A stretch of DNA of 64,000 nt, taken from contig NZ_CP120639.1 of NCBI RefSeq assembly GCF_029537235.1, positions 310,001 through 374,000 of the forward strand. Direction: 5' to 3'. Positions 36,391-47,060 of the stretch are shown one piece after another; the stretch's first letter is position 1, and each line of letters begins with the position of its first letter. A program made the translations under genes and the position numbers. Origin of the DNA: Rhizobium sp. 32-5/1. GTDB taxonomy: Bacteria; Pseudomonadota; Alphaproteobacteria; Rhizobiales; Rhizobiaceae. The notes below the pieces were generated by a model that worked only from the letters and a program-made list of their open reading frames with translations, searched no databases and was not told the origin of the DNA.

Positions 36391-36813
36391 AGCGGTAAAC
36401 AATGCCACCGAAGGTCAGGAACACCATGCCGGCTGAGAATACCCGAATCCAGGGGTGCGCTCCTGCGAGCGCCATTGATGTCCAGGCCGACGATGCGCGA
36501 CAGACCCATACAGACCATCAATTTGCCAAGGGTAGTTCGGCGGCGACCAGGTGCTGTGGAGATGGGACACGAAGTCGAAATGAAATGGCCGATCTGGGTC
36601 AAGTGGCGGGCATCCTCACTGGTGGCAAGAGCCGGCAGAGATCGAAAAGGGCGGTGGTGCCCGCTATTGCGGCGCGTAGACAGCCGTGCGGCCCGGGCGC
36701 AGCGCAGGGATATTGACGCGGGAGTTCCCGCCCCACCGATGCGAGAAATCATAGAACAAGCGAAACCCGGCCGCAGGACGACCGGGTTCGGGGAGCTGGT
36801 TGTGGTCGGCGGC
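36391..36813. other. Sequence after the IS remnant, nothing recognised
   Basis: About 420 bp with long open frames on both strands that belong to no recognised protein. The long plus-strand frame 36022-37206 is a composite of transposase, noise and the antisense of the next gene. Confidence 0.3.
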
Positions 36814-37059
36814 TCAGTAGCCGTAGCTGTTATAGCTGTTGTAGCTCTTCTTGACGAAGTAGTGCTTCTTGTGGCCGTAGCCATGGCTCTTGTAGCCGTA
36901 CTGCTTGTGACCGTAGCTCTGCTTGTAGCCGTAGGACTTGTGGCCGTAGCTCTTGGAGTAGCCGTAGGACTTGTAGCCATAACCACCAGCTTGCGAAGGG
37001 GCGGCGAACGAGACGGCGGCGACAGCGGCGACGATGGCGGAGATGATGAACTTGCGCAT
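36814..37059 (-). CDS. Secreted Gly/Tyr/Lys/His-rich repeat protein
   Basis: 81 residues: a signal peptide MRKFIISAIVAAVAAVSFAAPSQA followed by a low-complexity chain of degenerate YGYKSYG / YGHKSYG / YGHKQYG units ending KKHYFVKKSYNSYNSYGY. The motif (YG[YH]K[SQ]) recurs about seven times. It has no enzyme motif. Such chains could bind metal ions, polyanions or walls; function is unknown. The ATG is preceded by AAAGGATAAACACC. It lies between the IS remnant and a hydrolase gene on the same strand. Confidence 0.6.
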   Translation of the reverse strand: MRKFIISAIVAAVAAVSFAAPSQAGGYGYKSYGYSKSYGHKSYGYKQSYGHKQYGYKSHGYGHKKHYFVKKSYNSYNSYGY

Positions 37060-37210
37060 GGTGTTTATCCTTTGATCCGGGTTGCGGATGAGTTCGTCTC
37101 ATCCAGTGACCCGACAATGCCATGTGCTTCACAACCGCGCTGTTTCCCATGGAACAGGCTGCATTTTATCCAGGAGCTGAGAGAGCGGCCGCCCCCGCTC
37201 TCTTAGCGGT

Positions 37211-37821
37211 TTAAGCAATGAAACGTTTTATCGCCTCGACTTCAGTCGGGCGGATGTCGTGTCCGCCGCTGTGCCATTCGAGATCGACGTTTGCCTTCTG
37301 TGCCGTGAAATAGTCGGCCAGGCTCTGCGTCAGCGGCGCCGGGCAGATCGGGTCGCGCTGGCCGGCGGTGATCAGGATTTTCCGGCCGGCAAGCGCCGGA
37401 TTGCCCTTCGGTCGAAAAGGAATGAGCGGATGCAGCAGCATGGCCTTGTCGAACAGCCCTTTCTCGATCAGTAGATTGGCGAGGATGTTGGCGCCGTTCG
37501 AAAAGCCTAGACCGATTATCTCGGAAGCCTTGTGTGCCGACGCGAGCGCCTCGACGAAGCCTGCCATCTTGTCCGTCGCCCGGGCGAGATCGGCCATATC
37601 GTAAACCCCTCCCCAGTGCGGCGGAAGAAACGCGCCGCTCCATGTTCGGAAACATCGCCCCGCGGCGAGACGATCGTCGCGTCAGGCAACAGGTCGCCGG
37701 CGAAATCGAAGAACTGCCGCTCGTCGCCGCCCGTTCCGTGAAACACGAAGAAGATCGGGCGGGTCGGCGCACCGGCCTTCAATCGATGCACATATCCCTT
37801 GTCGATAGTGTTATTGGTCAT
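37211..37821 (-). CDS. MhqD-like alpha/beta hydrolase (carboxylesterase), frameshifted
   Basis: One gene in two frames. ATG 37821 opens MTNNTIDKGYVHRLKAGAPTRPIFFVFHGTGGDERQFFDFAG, with the oxyanion-hole HGTGGDE, to FFRRTGEG. The second frame continues MADLARATDKMAGFVEALASAHKASEIIGLGFSNGANILANLL, where Ser in GFSNG is the nucleophile, then DPICP (Asp) and GGHDI (His). Adding one G to GAGGGGTTTAC near 37610 joins them as GEGVYDMADLA. About 203 residues is normal for the phospholipase/carboxylesterase family. It follows a ring-cleaving dioxygenase gene by 12 bp; in Bacillus the pair mhqO-mhqD protects from quinones. No MarR-type regulator is nearby. Confidence 0.8.
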
Positions 37822-37833
37822 TGTCGTGCTCCC

Positions 37834-38760
37834 TCAGCCATCCAGCTTCTGCAGGTTCTGTTCGAGGATCGGCCGCAGATGCTTGTGCTGCTGCGGCAGT
37901 TTCAGGGCCTCGCCGAGATGTGCGGTGTCTTCGTCGCGGTCGAAACCAGGCTCGTTGGTGGCAATTTCGAACAACACGCCGCCCGGCGTGCGGAAGTAGA
38001 TCGCCCAGAAATAATCGCGGTCGATCACTGGCGTCACCTGATAACCCGTATCCATGAGCGCCCTGCGCACTTCGAGTTGCTTTTCGCGATTTTCTACGGC
38101 GAAGGCGACGTGATGTACCGAGCCTGCACCCTGCTGGCCGCGGGCGATATTCGGCATGGTTTCGAGATCGATCACACCAGCATTCCCCGGAACGAGAAGA
38201 CGGGTGGTGCCGTCGCGGATCTCCATTATTTCATAGCCCATGAAGGCCAGAAGCTCGCGTGTTGCCCCTTCATCGCGCAATCGCATGGCGACTGAATGGA
38301 AGCCACGGATCGCATGGTCGGCATCGACGCCGTTGCCGGTCCAGGGCGCGCGGGGATCGTCCTTGACGCCCACGAGTGCGAAACCATCACCATCAGGACC
38401 GGCAAAATTCAGCCGGCTTTCCCCAAATGTGGTGTCAGCCTTCAGCCCCGTGACACCCCGCGTGGAAAGCCGGTCGGACCAGTAGCCGAGTGCGCTTTCC
38501 GGAACCGAAAAGACCGTCGTGCCGACTTCGCCGGTGCCTGGACGGCCGCGGCCGATATTCGGGAACGGAAAGTAGGTCATGACCGAGCCCGGCGCCCCGG
38601 TCTCGTCGCCATAATAGAGGTGGTAAACATCAGGTGCGTCGAAATTGACTGTCTTCTTGACGCGCCGCAGGCCGAGCGTATCCGTAAAGAAACGGTTGTT
38701 GGTGCGGGCATCAGCCGCCATCGAGGTGACGTGGTGCAGCCCCTTGATCTGGGTGAGCAT
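37834..38760 (-). CDS. MhqO-like ring-cleaving dioxygenase (double glyoxalase fold)
   Basis: 308 residues with two VOC/glyoxalase modules. The first begins IKGLHHVTSMAADARTNNRFFTDTLGLRRVKKTVNFD, where HH supplies a metal ligand. The second carries FHSVAMRLRDEGATRELLAFMGYE and GAGSVHHVAFAVENREKQLEVRRALMDTGYQVTPVIDRDYFWAIYFRTPGGVLFEIATNEPGF, including the Glu ligand in LFEIATN. This matches the hydroquinone-type extradiol enzymes MhqO/YkcA. With the downstream hydrolase it would open and process quinone-type rings made by oxidative or plant-derived stress. The start at 38760 is a good ATG. Confidence 0.85.
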   Translation of the reverse strand: MLTQIKGLHHVTSMAADARTNNRFFTDTLGLRRVKKTVNFDAPDVYHLYYGDETGAPGSVMTYFPFPNIGRGRPGTGEVGTTVFSVPESALGYWSDRLSTRGVTGLKADTTFGESRLNFAGPDGDGFALVGVKDDPRAPWTGNGVDADHAIRGFHSVAMRLRDEGATRELLAFMGYEIMEIRDGTTRLLVPGNAGVIDLETMPNIARGQQGAGSVHHVAFAVENREKQLEVRRALMDTGYQVTPVIDRDYFWAIYFRTPGGVLFEIATNEPGFDRDEDTAHLGEALKLPQQHKHLRPILEQNLQKLDG

Positions 38761-39136
38761 GTTTTTGACCTTTCGTGCCCGCTTGGCGCGGGCTGTTATC
38801 GATGGAGCTTAGATGAACCTGCTGTGGCGTTTTCGATAGATCATGCTTGCAAAACGGACTGTCCATCAAAGTTGAACGAAACAGCCATGTCGTTCAGTCA
38901 ACCGCCGATTTTTCGCGGTAAACCGACACGACCAAAAGTCGATTCAGAGGGCCATGAAAAACTAAAAGTTGACAGGAAGCCAGAGAAGGTCTATTTCTGC
39001 GTCATCGATAGTTGTTTGACTGATATTTGTTTTTGCCAGCGCTTTGCGCCTCTGACGAACTTCCCCGTTCAAAAATCGAGATACCACCCACCGTGCGTCG
39101 CACGGCGGTAATTTTATTGCTATGAAAGGGTTCGTT
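38761..39136. promoter_or_regulatory. Upstream region of cspA with probable long 5' leader
   Basis: About 375 bp without genes between the divergent mhqO-like gene and cspA. TTGACT at about 39017 may be a -35 element. A GC hairpin CCGTGCGTCGCACGG lies at 39091-39105, 30 bp before the cspA start, as expected for the structured leader of cold-shock mRNAs. Confidence 0.4.
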
Positions 39137-39346
39137 ATGACCACTGGCACAGTTAAATGGTTCAACGCCACCAAGGGCTTCGGCTTCATTCAGCCTGACG
39201 ACGGCGGCGCCGACGTTTTCGTTCACATCTCTGCTGTCGAACGCGCTGGCATGCGCGAAATCGTCGAAGGCCAGAAGCTTGGCTTCGAGATGGAGCGCGA
39301 CAACAAGTCGGGCAAGATGTCTGCTGGCAAGCTTCAGGCTGCCTAA
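39137..39346 (+). CDS. cspA: Cold-shock protein, CspA family
   Basis: 70 residues from ATG 39137 ([24 protein letters not shown]). The ATG at 39122 is in frame but adds MKGFV, which is not part of the family. RNP1 KGFGFI and RNP2 VFVHIS are intact, and the body ends MSAGKLQAA. It binds single-stranded RNA and DNA and keeps mRNA unfolded in cold or stress. Proteobacteria carry several paralogues, and this one cannot be assigned to a specific member. It has its own terminator at 39413-39439. Confidence 0.95.
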   Translation: MTTGTVKWFNATKGFGFIQPDDGGADVFVHISAVERAGMREIVEGQKLGFEMERDNKSGKMSAGKLQAA

Positions 39347-39412
39347 TCGGAATTTGTCTCTCCGGTGACCACGGATGTACTGGCACTGTCGATGAGACAT
39401 TTTCCAAACGGA

Positions 39413-39439
39413 GGTCAGGCAAATTGCCTGGCCTTTTTT
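39413..39439 (+). terminator. Rho-independent terminator after cspA
   Basis: GGTCAGGC (39413-39420) pairs with GCCTGGCC (39426-39433), including one G-T pair, with a short AAATT loop, followed by TTTTTT. Confidence 0.85.
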
Positions 39440-39547
39440 CACGGTCGTTCCCGGCCGTAAGGAGCGCACCCGTCGAATGGACGCGGTGCCCGTCTCCCAA
39501 AGAATGTTTCGCATGCGTTTCTAGAGTTCATCGGACCTGGACATGAC

Positions 39548-39781
39548 ATGCCCCTGATCCAGGATACGAGATTGACCGAGAATTCCACCAAGACACGCGA
39601 TCAGGCTGAATCGGCTTTCAGCAAGACGCAGACGCAATTCATGGCCCGCAGCCGTACAATTTCCGAAATCGATGCTGTAACGCTTGAGCGCGATGCAAAG
39701 ACTTTGAGACTGCGTGAACTTCGCCTCGAAAGAGAGGCCAATGCCGTGCCTGTCACAAGCAAGCCGACAAAACGCAAGTAA
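39548..39781 (+). CDS. Small charged hypothetical protein
   Basis: 77 residues (MPLIQDTRLTENSTKTRDQAESAFSKTQTQFMARSRTISEIDAVTLERDAKTLRLRELRLEREANAV), predicted mostly helical and rich in charged residues, with a disordered Lys/Pro tail. I recognise it as a kind of small protein common in Rhizobiaceae, without known function. It stands alone between cspA and the DUF6481-like gene. Confidence 0.6.
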   Translation: MPLIQDTRLTENSTKTRDQAESAFSKTQTQFMARSRTISEIDAVTLERDAKTLRLRELRLEREANAVPVTSKPTKRK

Positions 39782-39948
39782 GCTCCTGATAGACACAGTC
39801 TGTGAAAATGATCGGCAACGCTGGCCGAATTGCTTCTGATCTGTGTATAATAGCTCTATTCCGGCCGGATTCCGCATGGCGGCCCCCGGGAACAAGCGTC
39901 ACCGAACGACCTGATACCGACCCCGATACCGACAAGGACGACCTAGGT

Positions 39949-40329
39949 TTGAGACACCCGAACGAAAATGGCTTTGCCGATAGACGCAAAGCAGCGGACG
40001 AAGCCAAAAAGCAATTGTTGAAAAAATTTGCGACAGCACCAAAGCCGGATGATCCGGAAATGGTCGCAAAGCGCCTGGAGCGCGAAGCCATCGCGGCTGC
40101 CCGCGAAGCGCGCCGTGCTGAACGCGAGCTTTTGAAGCAGCAGGAAAACGAGCGTCAACTTGCCGAAGCCGCAGCTCGCACCGCAGCGGCTGATGCCGAG
40201 GCGCGTGCAGACGCCGAAGCCCGCGAAACCGCTGACCGGGATCGCATTTCCCGCGTCATTGCCGACGAAGCAGAGCGCAAGGCTGAACGCGACAGGCGTT
40301 ATGCCGCCCGCAAGGCACGCCAGCGCTAA
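39949..40329 (+). CDS. DUF6481-like Ala/Arg/Glu-rich protein
   Basis: The frame is open from 39802, but the conserved part begins LRHPNENGFADRRKAADEAKKQLLKKFATAPKPDDPEMVAKRLEREAIA, so TTG at 39949 is the likely start (126 residues). The chain is a long highly charged helix, rich in Ala, Arg and Glu, and probably binds nucleic acid or forms a coiled coil. DUF6481-type proteins are widespread in alphaproteobacteria and often accompany stress genes such as cspA. A strong terminator follows at 40351. Confidence 0.6.
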   Translation: MRHPNENGFADRRKAADEAKKQLLKKFATAPKPDDPEMVAKRLEREAIAAAREARRAERELLKQQENERQLAEAAARTAAADAEARADAEARETADRDRISRVIADEAERKAERDRRYAARKARQR

Positions 40330-40350
40330 CCCGTCGTCACACTGTTCAGA

Positions 40351-40373
40351 ACACCCGCTTCGGCGGGTGTTTT
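40351..40373 (+). terminator. Rho-independent terminator
   Basis: ACACCCGC, loop TTCG, GCGGGTGT at 40351-40370, followed by TTT. It separates the small protein gene from the sensor kinase. Confidence 0.85.
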
Positions 40374-40459
40374 GCGTTATGACGCTTTGCGGTTCCCCGG
40401 CTCGCCGTTCTACTCTAGATTAGGACCAAGAACATTCGGGGAAGGAGCCCGCGCATCTC

Positions 40460-42278
40460 GTGAGGAACCGGTTTCTCTTGGCGCTCTGCGTTTTGCCAAT
40501 CGTTGTGATCGTTTTCGCCTATCAGGGCGGCGTTCTGGCGACGCGCAGCTTTATGGATGAGGCATCGCTTCAGGCGGGAACAACGCTCCGGCTCGCCGTT
40601 TCGGCACTGGGCGGCCATCTCAGCCGCTATGAACCGCTTCCTGCCCTGATCTCGGATCACGAGGGCATCGAGACCCTGATCAGCCAACCGGCGGATCAAC
40701 GTTTGCGTAACGAGGCCAATGTCTACCTGAAGTCGATCAATACGCTGCTGGGCTCTTCCGATATCTACGTGATGACACTGGATGGCAATACGATTGCAGC
40801 GAGCAATTTTGACGGAGCCGCAAGCTTTGTCGGCCAGAATTTCAGCTACCGGCCCTATTTCCAGGAAGCAGCCAAGGGTATGCAATCACGCTTCTATGCG
40901 CTCGGCACGACGTCCTCGAAACGAGGCTATTATTTCGCTTCACCGATTCGTGTCGGATCGGAGATCAGGGGCGTCATCGTCTTCAAGGTGGATATTGACT
41001 CGATAGAGGCCTCCTGGCGCGGCGGCGAATACAAGATTTTTGTGTCTGATCCCGAAGGCATTATCTTCATGACCGGCAGCGCTGAATGGCTCTATTCGGG
41101 CATCCTGCCTTTGACGCCTGAGCGGCGGGCACGCACCGAGGCGTCGCGCCGATATTCCGACGCCAGTTTAACGGCATTGCCGATCGAGCGCAGTACCTCC
41201 GGTGACCATGAATTGATGACCGTCACGCAAGGGGGCGAGAGGCGGGAATATCTCGTCCTGTCGCAATATGTGCCGCAGGCGGACTGGACAGTGAACGTTC
41301 TGCTCGACACGAGTTCGGTGCGGACACAGGCTCGGACGATTGTCGCTGCCGGCATCCTACTGCTTTGCCTGGCCGGTCTTGCCGTTGCCATTCTCGTCCA
41401 GCGGCGGGCCCGACTTGCCGAGCGCATGCAGATGCAAATGGAGGCACAGAACGAACTGGAGCACCGCGTCGAGGAGCGCACCGCCGATCTCGCTCGTGTC
41501 AACCGGCGCATTGAAGAAGAGATCGCCGAAAAGCGTTTGACGGAACAGCAGTTGCGGCAGACCCAGGCCGATCTCATCCAGGCCGGCAAGCTGGCGGGCC
41601 TCGGTCAGATGTCGGCCGCCTTGTCGCACGAACTCAATCAGCCTTTGGCCGCTGCCAAAACCTATGCGGACAGTGCTGCGGTCCTGATCGACCGCAACCG
41701 CACCGACGAGGCGCGCGACAACATCCGGCGGATCTCGGCGCTGATCGACCGCATGGCATCGATCAGCCGCCACCTGCGCAATTTCGCACGCAAGCCGAAT
41801 GAAGAACTCGCGGCCGTGCCACTCGACGAAGCCATCCGCGATACCGCAGAAATTGTTGCCGCGCGACTTGCTGCCGCCGATGCCCATCTGGAACTTGATC
41901 TTGGCGAGACGCCGCCGATCGTGCGGGCAGGCCCCGTGCGATTGCAGCAGGTTCTGGTCAATGTCATTTCCAATGCGGCTGACGCGATCGAGGGGCTGCC
42001 CGACCGGCGTATCCTCGTCTGGGCCCGGCGGGAAGGCGACAGGGTGGCGATCATTGTCCGTGATCATGGCCCGGGGTTTCACCATCGATAACCGAGCGCA
42101 TCTTCGATCCCTTCTTCACCACCAAGGGCGTCGGCAAGGGCCTTGGTCTCGGGCTATCGATTTCCTACAATATCATCAAGGACTTCGACGGCAGTCTTTC
42201 CGTGACCAATCATCCAGACGGTGGTGCCGTATTTCGCATCGATCTTGACGCGGTCGCGCCTGCGCGCGAGGCCGCGGA

Positions 42279-42282
<4 letters not shown>
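40460..42282 (+). CDS. DctB-type sensor histidine kinase, frameshifted near its 3' end
   Basis: Start GTG at 40460, then an N-terminal membrane helix, a periplasmic double-Cache sensor (with YVMTLDGNTIAASN, FVGQNFSYRPYFQEA, SPIRVGSEIRGVIVFKVDID), a second helix near 295-315, a coiled coil, and the kinase core. The phosphorylated His is in ALSHELNQPLAAAKTYADSA, the N box in VLVNVISNAADAIEG, and the ATP lid at RDHGPGF. The frame breaks there (CACCATCGATAACCGAGCGC near 42085). The other frame supplies ERIFDPFFTTKGVGKGLGLGLSISYNIIKDF, including the second Gly box, and stops at 42282 overlapping the next gene as ATGA. One added base heals it. It senses a small carboxylate and controls the adjacent activator. 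Confidence 0.88.
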
Positions 42283-43658
<1,376 letters not shown>

Positions 43659-43683
43659 GCATCTGTCTTCGTGTTCAGCGATT

Positions 43684-43703
43684 ATGGGTGGATTTCCACC
43701 CAT
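43684..43703. promoter_or_regulatory. Perfect inverted repeat, likely activator binding site upstream of tctC
   Basis: ATGGGTGGA-TT-TCCACCCAT (43684-43703) is a perfect 9-bp dyad; another half site TCCACCCAT occurs at 43727-43735. It lies 25 bp after the regulator gene's stop and 175 bp before tctC, as expected for an upstream activating site. No convincing -24/-12 sigma54 promoter was found between it and tctC (TTGC at 43784 has no GG at the right distance). Confidence 0.6.
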
Positions 43704-43878
43704 CAGTTCAGGGCATTGTTTCTGTATCCACCCATGGTGCAGCGCACGCTTTAAGGAAATCATAACTTCCGGGCCCGGAACGATTGCACGGGTGAATCAC
43801 AACCGCGCAAATGCGTCATCCACGATCAGTGCGGGAGGAGCCGCGCTGGCTGGCCCATCTTCATCCGGGAGGACTTCG

Positions 43879-44862
43879 ATGAAAATCCTGAACGCCATGC
43901 TTGGCATGACAGCACTTGCCGCAATTTCCCTATTCTCCACGACAGCGTCGGCGCAGACCTATCCGGATCGCACCATCACCATGGTCGTCCCCTTCGCCGC
44001 CGGTGGCCCCACCGACACAGTGGCCCGTCTCGTCGCCGAATCCATGTCGAAGGATCTCGGCCAGCAGATCGTCGTCGAAAATGTTGGCGGCGCAGGCGGC
44101 ACGCTGGGTGCCGGCCGTGTTGCCGGCGCTGAAGCAGACGGATACACCGTGCTGCTTCATCATATCGGTATGGCGACCAGCGCCACGCTCTATCGCAAGC
44201 TCGCCTATGATACGCTGAACGCCTTCGAATATGTCGGCCTCGTCACCGACGTGCCGATGACCATCGTTGCCCGCAAGGACTTCGAACCGACCGACCTCAA
44301 GGGTCTGATCGACTACGTCAAGGCCAACAAGGATAAGGTCACGGTTGCCAATGCCGGCATTGGTGCGGCCTCGCATCTTTGTGGCATGATGTTCATGAGT
44401 GCGATCGAAACACCGCTGGTCACCGTTCCGTATAAGGGCACCGGCCCGGCGATGACTGACCTGCTCGGTGCCCAGGTCGATATCATGTGCGACCAGACGA
44501 CAAACACGACGAAGCAGATCCTCGGCGGCACCATCAAGGCCTATGCCGTAACCTCGGCCACCAAGCTGCCGGTTCTGCCGGATGTACCGACTGCCATGGA
44601 AAGCGGACTGGCGGACTTCCAGGTCGGTATCTGGCACGGCATCTACGCCCCGAAGGGCACGCCTGCCGAAGTGACCGAGCGCCTGTCCAAGTCGCTGCAG
44701 GGCGCTCTCAAGGACCCGAACATCGTCGCACGTTTCGCCGAACTGGGCACCGTTCCCTCCTCTGAAGCCGATGCGACACCGGCAGCGCTGAAAGCCAAGC
44801 TCGAAAGCGAAATCGGCCGGTGGAAACCGGTTATCGAGGCCGCCGGCCAGTACGCCGACTAA
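43879..44862 (+). CDS. tctC: Tripartite tricarboxylate transporter, periplasmic binding protein
   Basis: 327 residues from ATG 43879, following GGGAGGA. The signal peptide MKILNAMLGMTALAAISLF is cleaved near ASAQ. The mature Bug-type fold has YPDRTITMVVPFAAGGPTDTVARLVAESM, GGAGGTLGAGRVAGAEADGYTVLLHH, GAASHLCGMMFMSA, VPYKGTGPAMTDLLGAQVDIMCDQ and AYAVTSATKLPVLPDVPTAMESGL. It captures a carboxylated small molecule (citrate, tartrate, glutarate type, not determinable) and hands it to TctAB. First gene of the tctCBA operon controlled by the adjacent two-component system. Confidence 0.92.
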   Translation: MKILNAMLGMTALAAISLFSTTASAQTYPDRTITMVVPFAAGGPTDTVARLVAESMSKDLGQQIVVENVGGAGGTLGAGRVAGAEADGYTVLLHHIGMATSATLYRKLAYDTLNAFEYVGLVTDVPMTIVARKDFEPTDLKGLIDYVKANKDKVTVANAGIGAASHLCGMMFMSAIETPLVTVPYKGTGPAMTDLLGAQVDIMCDQTTNTTKQILGGTIKAYAVTSATKLPVLPDVPTAMESGLADFQVGIWHGIYAPKGTPAEVTERLSKSLQGALKDPNIVARFAELGTVPSSEADATPAALKAKLESEIGRWKPVIEAAGQYAD

Positions 44863-44990
44863 GTATGTGCAATCGATCGATGCCGCCGACACCCGTCGGC
44901 GGCGTTCGTTGGAGCTTGCACGCGTTCTGCGCTTGCCGCCCTGTCCCTTTGCGGATGTGGGCAATGCGCGGGCAGACCTTTGGGGGTATC

Positions 44991-45452
44991 ATGAAATCCG
45001 TTTCCTTCGATTCCACGAACGCAGCCTGCGGTGCGATCTTTGTCGCGCTCGGGCTGTTTTTCGCCTACCAATCCTTCAATCTCGACCTCGGCACGACGTT
45101 TCGCATGGGGCCGGGATATTTCCCGCTTGCGCTGGCTGTCGTCTTGACTTTGCTGGGCGTCGTCATCCTGGTTCAATCGACACAGATCGAAGGCGAGCCG
45201 ATCGGGCCTATCGCCTGGCGGGGCGTACTGTTCATCCTGCCGGCGCCGATCTTCTTCGGCCTCACCGTACGCGGGCTGGGTTTCGTTGTCGCACTGTTCT
45301 TCACTGCGCTCATTGCCTGCTTCGCCTCGCAGAAAATGCGCCCGCTGATAGCGGTGGCCCTTTCGTTCGGCATCACCGTCTTTTCGGTCGCCGTGTTCAG
45401 CTATGCGCTGGGCCTGCCCTTCCAGCGCTTCGGCCCCTGGCTGCGATTCTAG
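44991..45452 (+). CDS. tctB: Tripartite tricarboxylate transporter, small membrane subunit
   Basis: 153 residues from ATG 44991 with four predicted helices. It begins MKSVSFDSTNAACGAIFVALGLFFAYQSFNLDLGTTFRMGPGYFPLALAVVLTLLGVVIL, where RMGPGYFP is the family signature. It pairs with TctA in the inner membrane. It has TctC upstream and TctA 10 bp downstream. Confidence 0.9.
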   Translation: MKSVSFDSTNAACGAIFVALGLFFAYQSFNLDLGTTFRMGPGYFPLALAVVLTLLGVVILVQSTQIEGEPIGPIAWRGVLFILPAPIFFGLTVRGLGFVVALFFTALIACFASQKMRPLIAVALSFGITVFSVAVFSYALGLPFQRFGPWLRF

Positions 45453-45462
45453 GAAGACAGAT

Positions 45463-46968
45463 ATGGAACTCTATGACAATCTCGCACTCGGCTTCGCAAC
45501 CGCCGGCAGTCTCGAAAACCTGCTTTTCTGCCTGATCGGCGTGTTGCTCGGTACGTTGATCGGCGTGCTTCCCGGCATCGGCGCCACGGCGACGATCGCC
45601 ATGCTCCTGCCGATCACCTTTCAACTCGAGCCCGTCTCCTCGCTGATCATGCTGGCCGGTATCTACTACGGCGCGCAGTATGGCGGCTCGACCACGGCCA
45701 TTCTGATCAACATGCCGGGTGAATCCTCGTCCGCTGTGACCGCGATCGACGGCTACCAGATGGCCCGAAAGGGTCGTGCGGGGGCAGCGCTCGCCATCGC
45801 GGCGCTCGGCTCGTTCTTTGCCGGCACGGTCTCGACCTTCCTCGTCGCCATCTTCGCTCTGCCCCTGACCACTATTGCGCTCAAATTTGGTGCGGCGGAG
45901 TATTTCTCGTTGATGATCGTCGGTCTCGTGGCCTCAGTCGCGCTGGCCCACGGCTCGATCATCAAGGCGTTGGCCATGCTGGCGCTCGGCCTGCTGCTCG
46001 GGCTTGTCGGGACTGATATCTATACCGGCACGCCGCGCTTTACGCTGGGTATTCGCGAATATGCCGACGGGCTGAACTTCGTGGCCGTCGCTGTCGGCGT
46101 CTTCGGCGTCGCTGAAATCCTGCGCAACCTAGAAGGCGAAAAGACCCGGACCGTGCTGATGGCCAAGGTCAGCGGCCTGATGCCGACACGACAGGATTTC
46201 AAGGAGATGATGTGGCCGGTCATTCGTGGCACGGGCATCGGTTCGGTGCTTGGCATCCTGCCCGGCGGCGGCGCAATCCTGGCGGCCTTTGCCTCCTACA
46301 CCATCGAAAAGCGTCTATCCAAAACACCGGAAGAATTCGGCCATGGCGCCATCGCGGGGGTCGCCGGTCCGGAATCCGCCAACAATGCCGGCGCCCAGAC
46401 CTCGTTTATCCCGCTTCTGACGCTGGGCATTCCCGCCAATCCCGTCATGGCACTGATGATCGGAGCGATGATCATCAAGGGCATCGTGCCCGGTCCCAAT
46501 GTGGCGGTGGAACAGCCGGCCTTGTTCTGGGGCATCATCGCCTCGATGTGGATCGGCAATCTGATGCTTGTCGTGCTCAACCTGCCGCTGATCGGGCTCT
46601 GGGTAAAGCTCTTGACCATCCCCTATTACGTGCTTTTCCCGATCATCATGGCCTTCTGCTCGATCGGGGTCTACAGCGTCAACTCCAATGTGTACGACCT
46701 CTATGCCGTCGCCTTCTTCGGCCTCATCGGCTATACGCTGGTGAAGCTGCGCTGCGAGCCGGCGCCGCTCCTGCTCGGTTTCGTGCTCGGGCCGCTATTG
46801 GAGGAAAATCTGCGGCGGGCGATGATCCTATCGCGCGGCGATCCGTCAACCTTCGTGACACGGCCGATCAGCGCCGGTCTCCTATTCCTCGCAGCCGTCG
46901 TCCTCATCGTCGTCTTCCTGCCGAGCGTCAAGAAAAAGCGCGAGGCCGTGTTCACAGAAGAGGATTGA
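45463..46968 (+). CDS. tctA: Tripartite tricarboxylate transporter, large membrane subunit
   Basis: 501 residues, about 12 helices, starting MELYDNLALGFATAGSLENLLFCLIGVLLGTLIGVLPGIGATATIAMLLP. Family motifs LGTLIGVLPGIG, YYGAQYGGSTTAILINMPGESSS, VLGILPGGGAILAAFASY and NNAGAQTSFIPLLTLGIPANPVMALM are intact. Transports the ligand delivered by TctC across the inner membrane using a sodium or proton gradient. A terminator at 47003-47030 ends the operon. Confidence 0.93.
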   Translation: MELYDNLALGFATAGSLENLLFCLIGVLLGTLIGVLPGIGATATIAMLLPITFQLEPVSSLIMLAGIYYGAQYGGSTTAILINMPGESSSAVTAIDGYQMARKGRAGAALAIAALGSFFAGTVSTFLVAIFALPLTTIALKFGAAEYFSLMIVGLVASVALAHGSIIKALAMLALGLLLGLVGTDIYTGTPRFTLGIREYADGLNFVAVAVGVFGVAEILRNLEGEKTRTVLMAKVSGLMPTRQDFKEMMWPVIRGTGIGSVLGILPGGGAILAAFASYTIEKRLSKTPEEFGHGAIAGVAGPESANNAGAQTSFIPLLTLGIPANPVMALMIGAMIIKGIVPGPNVAVEQPALFWGIIASMWIGNLMLVVLNLPLIGLWVKLLTIPYYVLFPIIMAFCSIGVYSVNSNVYDLYAVAFFGLIGYTLVKLRCEPAPLLLGFVLGPLLEENLRRAMILSRGDPSTFVTRPISAGLLFLAAVVLIVVFLPSVKKKREAVFTEED

Positions 46969-47002
46969 AGCCAGACCTCGTCTGCACCGGCTGAAACGAC
47001 AA

Positions 47003-47030
47003 ACGCCCGGCGAAAGTGCCGGGCGTTCTT
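47003..47030. terminator. Bidirectional-type terminator between tctA and rpiB
   Basis: ACGCCCGGC (47003-47011) and GCCGGGCGT (47018-47026) form a 9-bp stem with loop GAAAGT, then TTCTT. It lies between convergent genes and may act in both directions. Confidence 0.8.
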
Positions 47031-47060
47031 ATGAAAAGCAGTCATTGCAACAGTCTGATA

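Noticed and set aside
36022..37206. A 394-codon plus-strand open frame
   Set aside because: Its first part is IS transposase in part of its length, its middle has no recognisable protein, and its end is the antisense of the Gly/Tyr/Lys repeat gene, which produces the run of Val/Ala repeats.
43736..43878. A sigma54 (-24/-12) promoter before tctC
   Set aside because: TTGC occurs at 43784-43787 but the GG that should lie 10 bp before the GC is absent; an indel cannot be excluded, so none is annotated.
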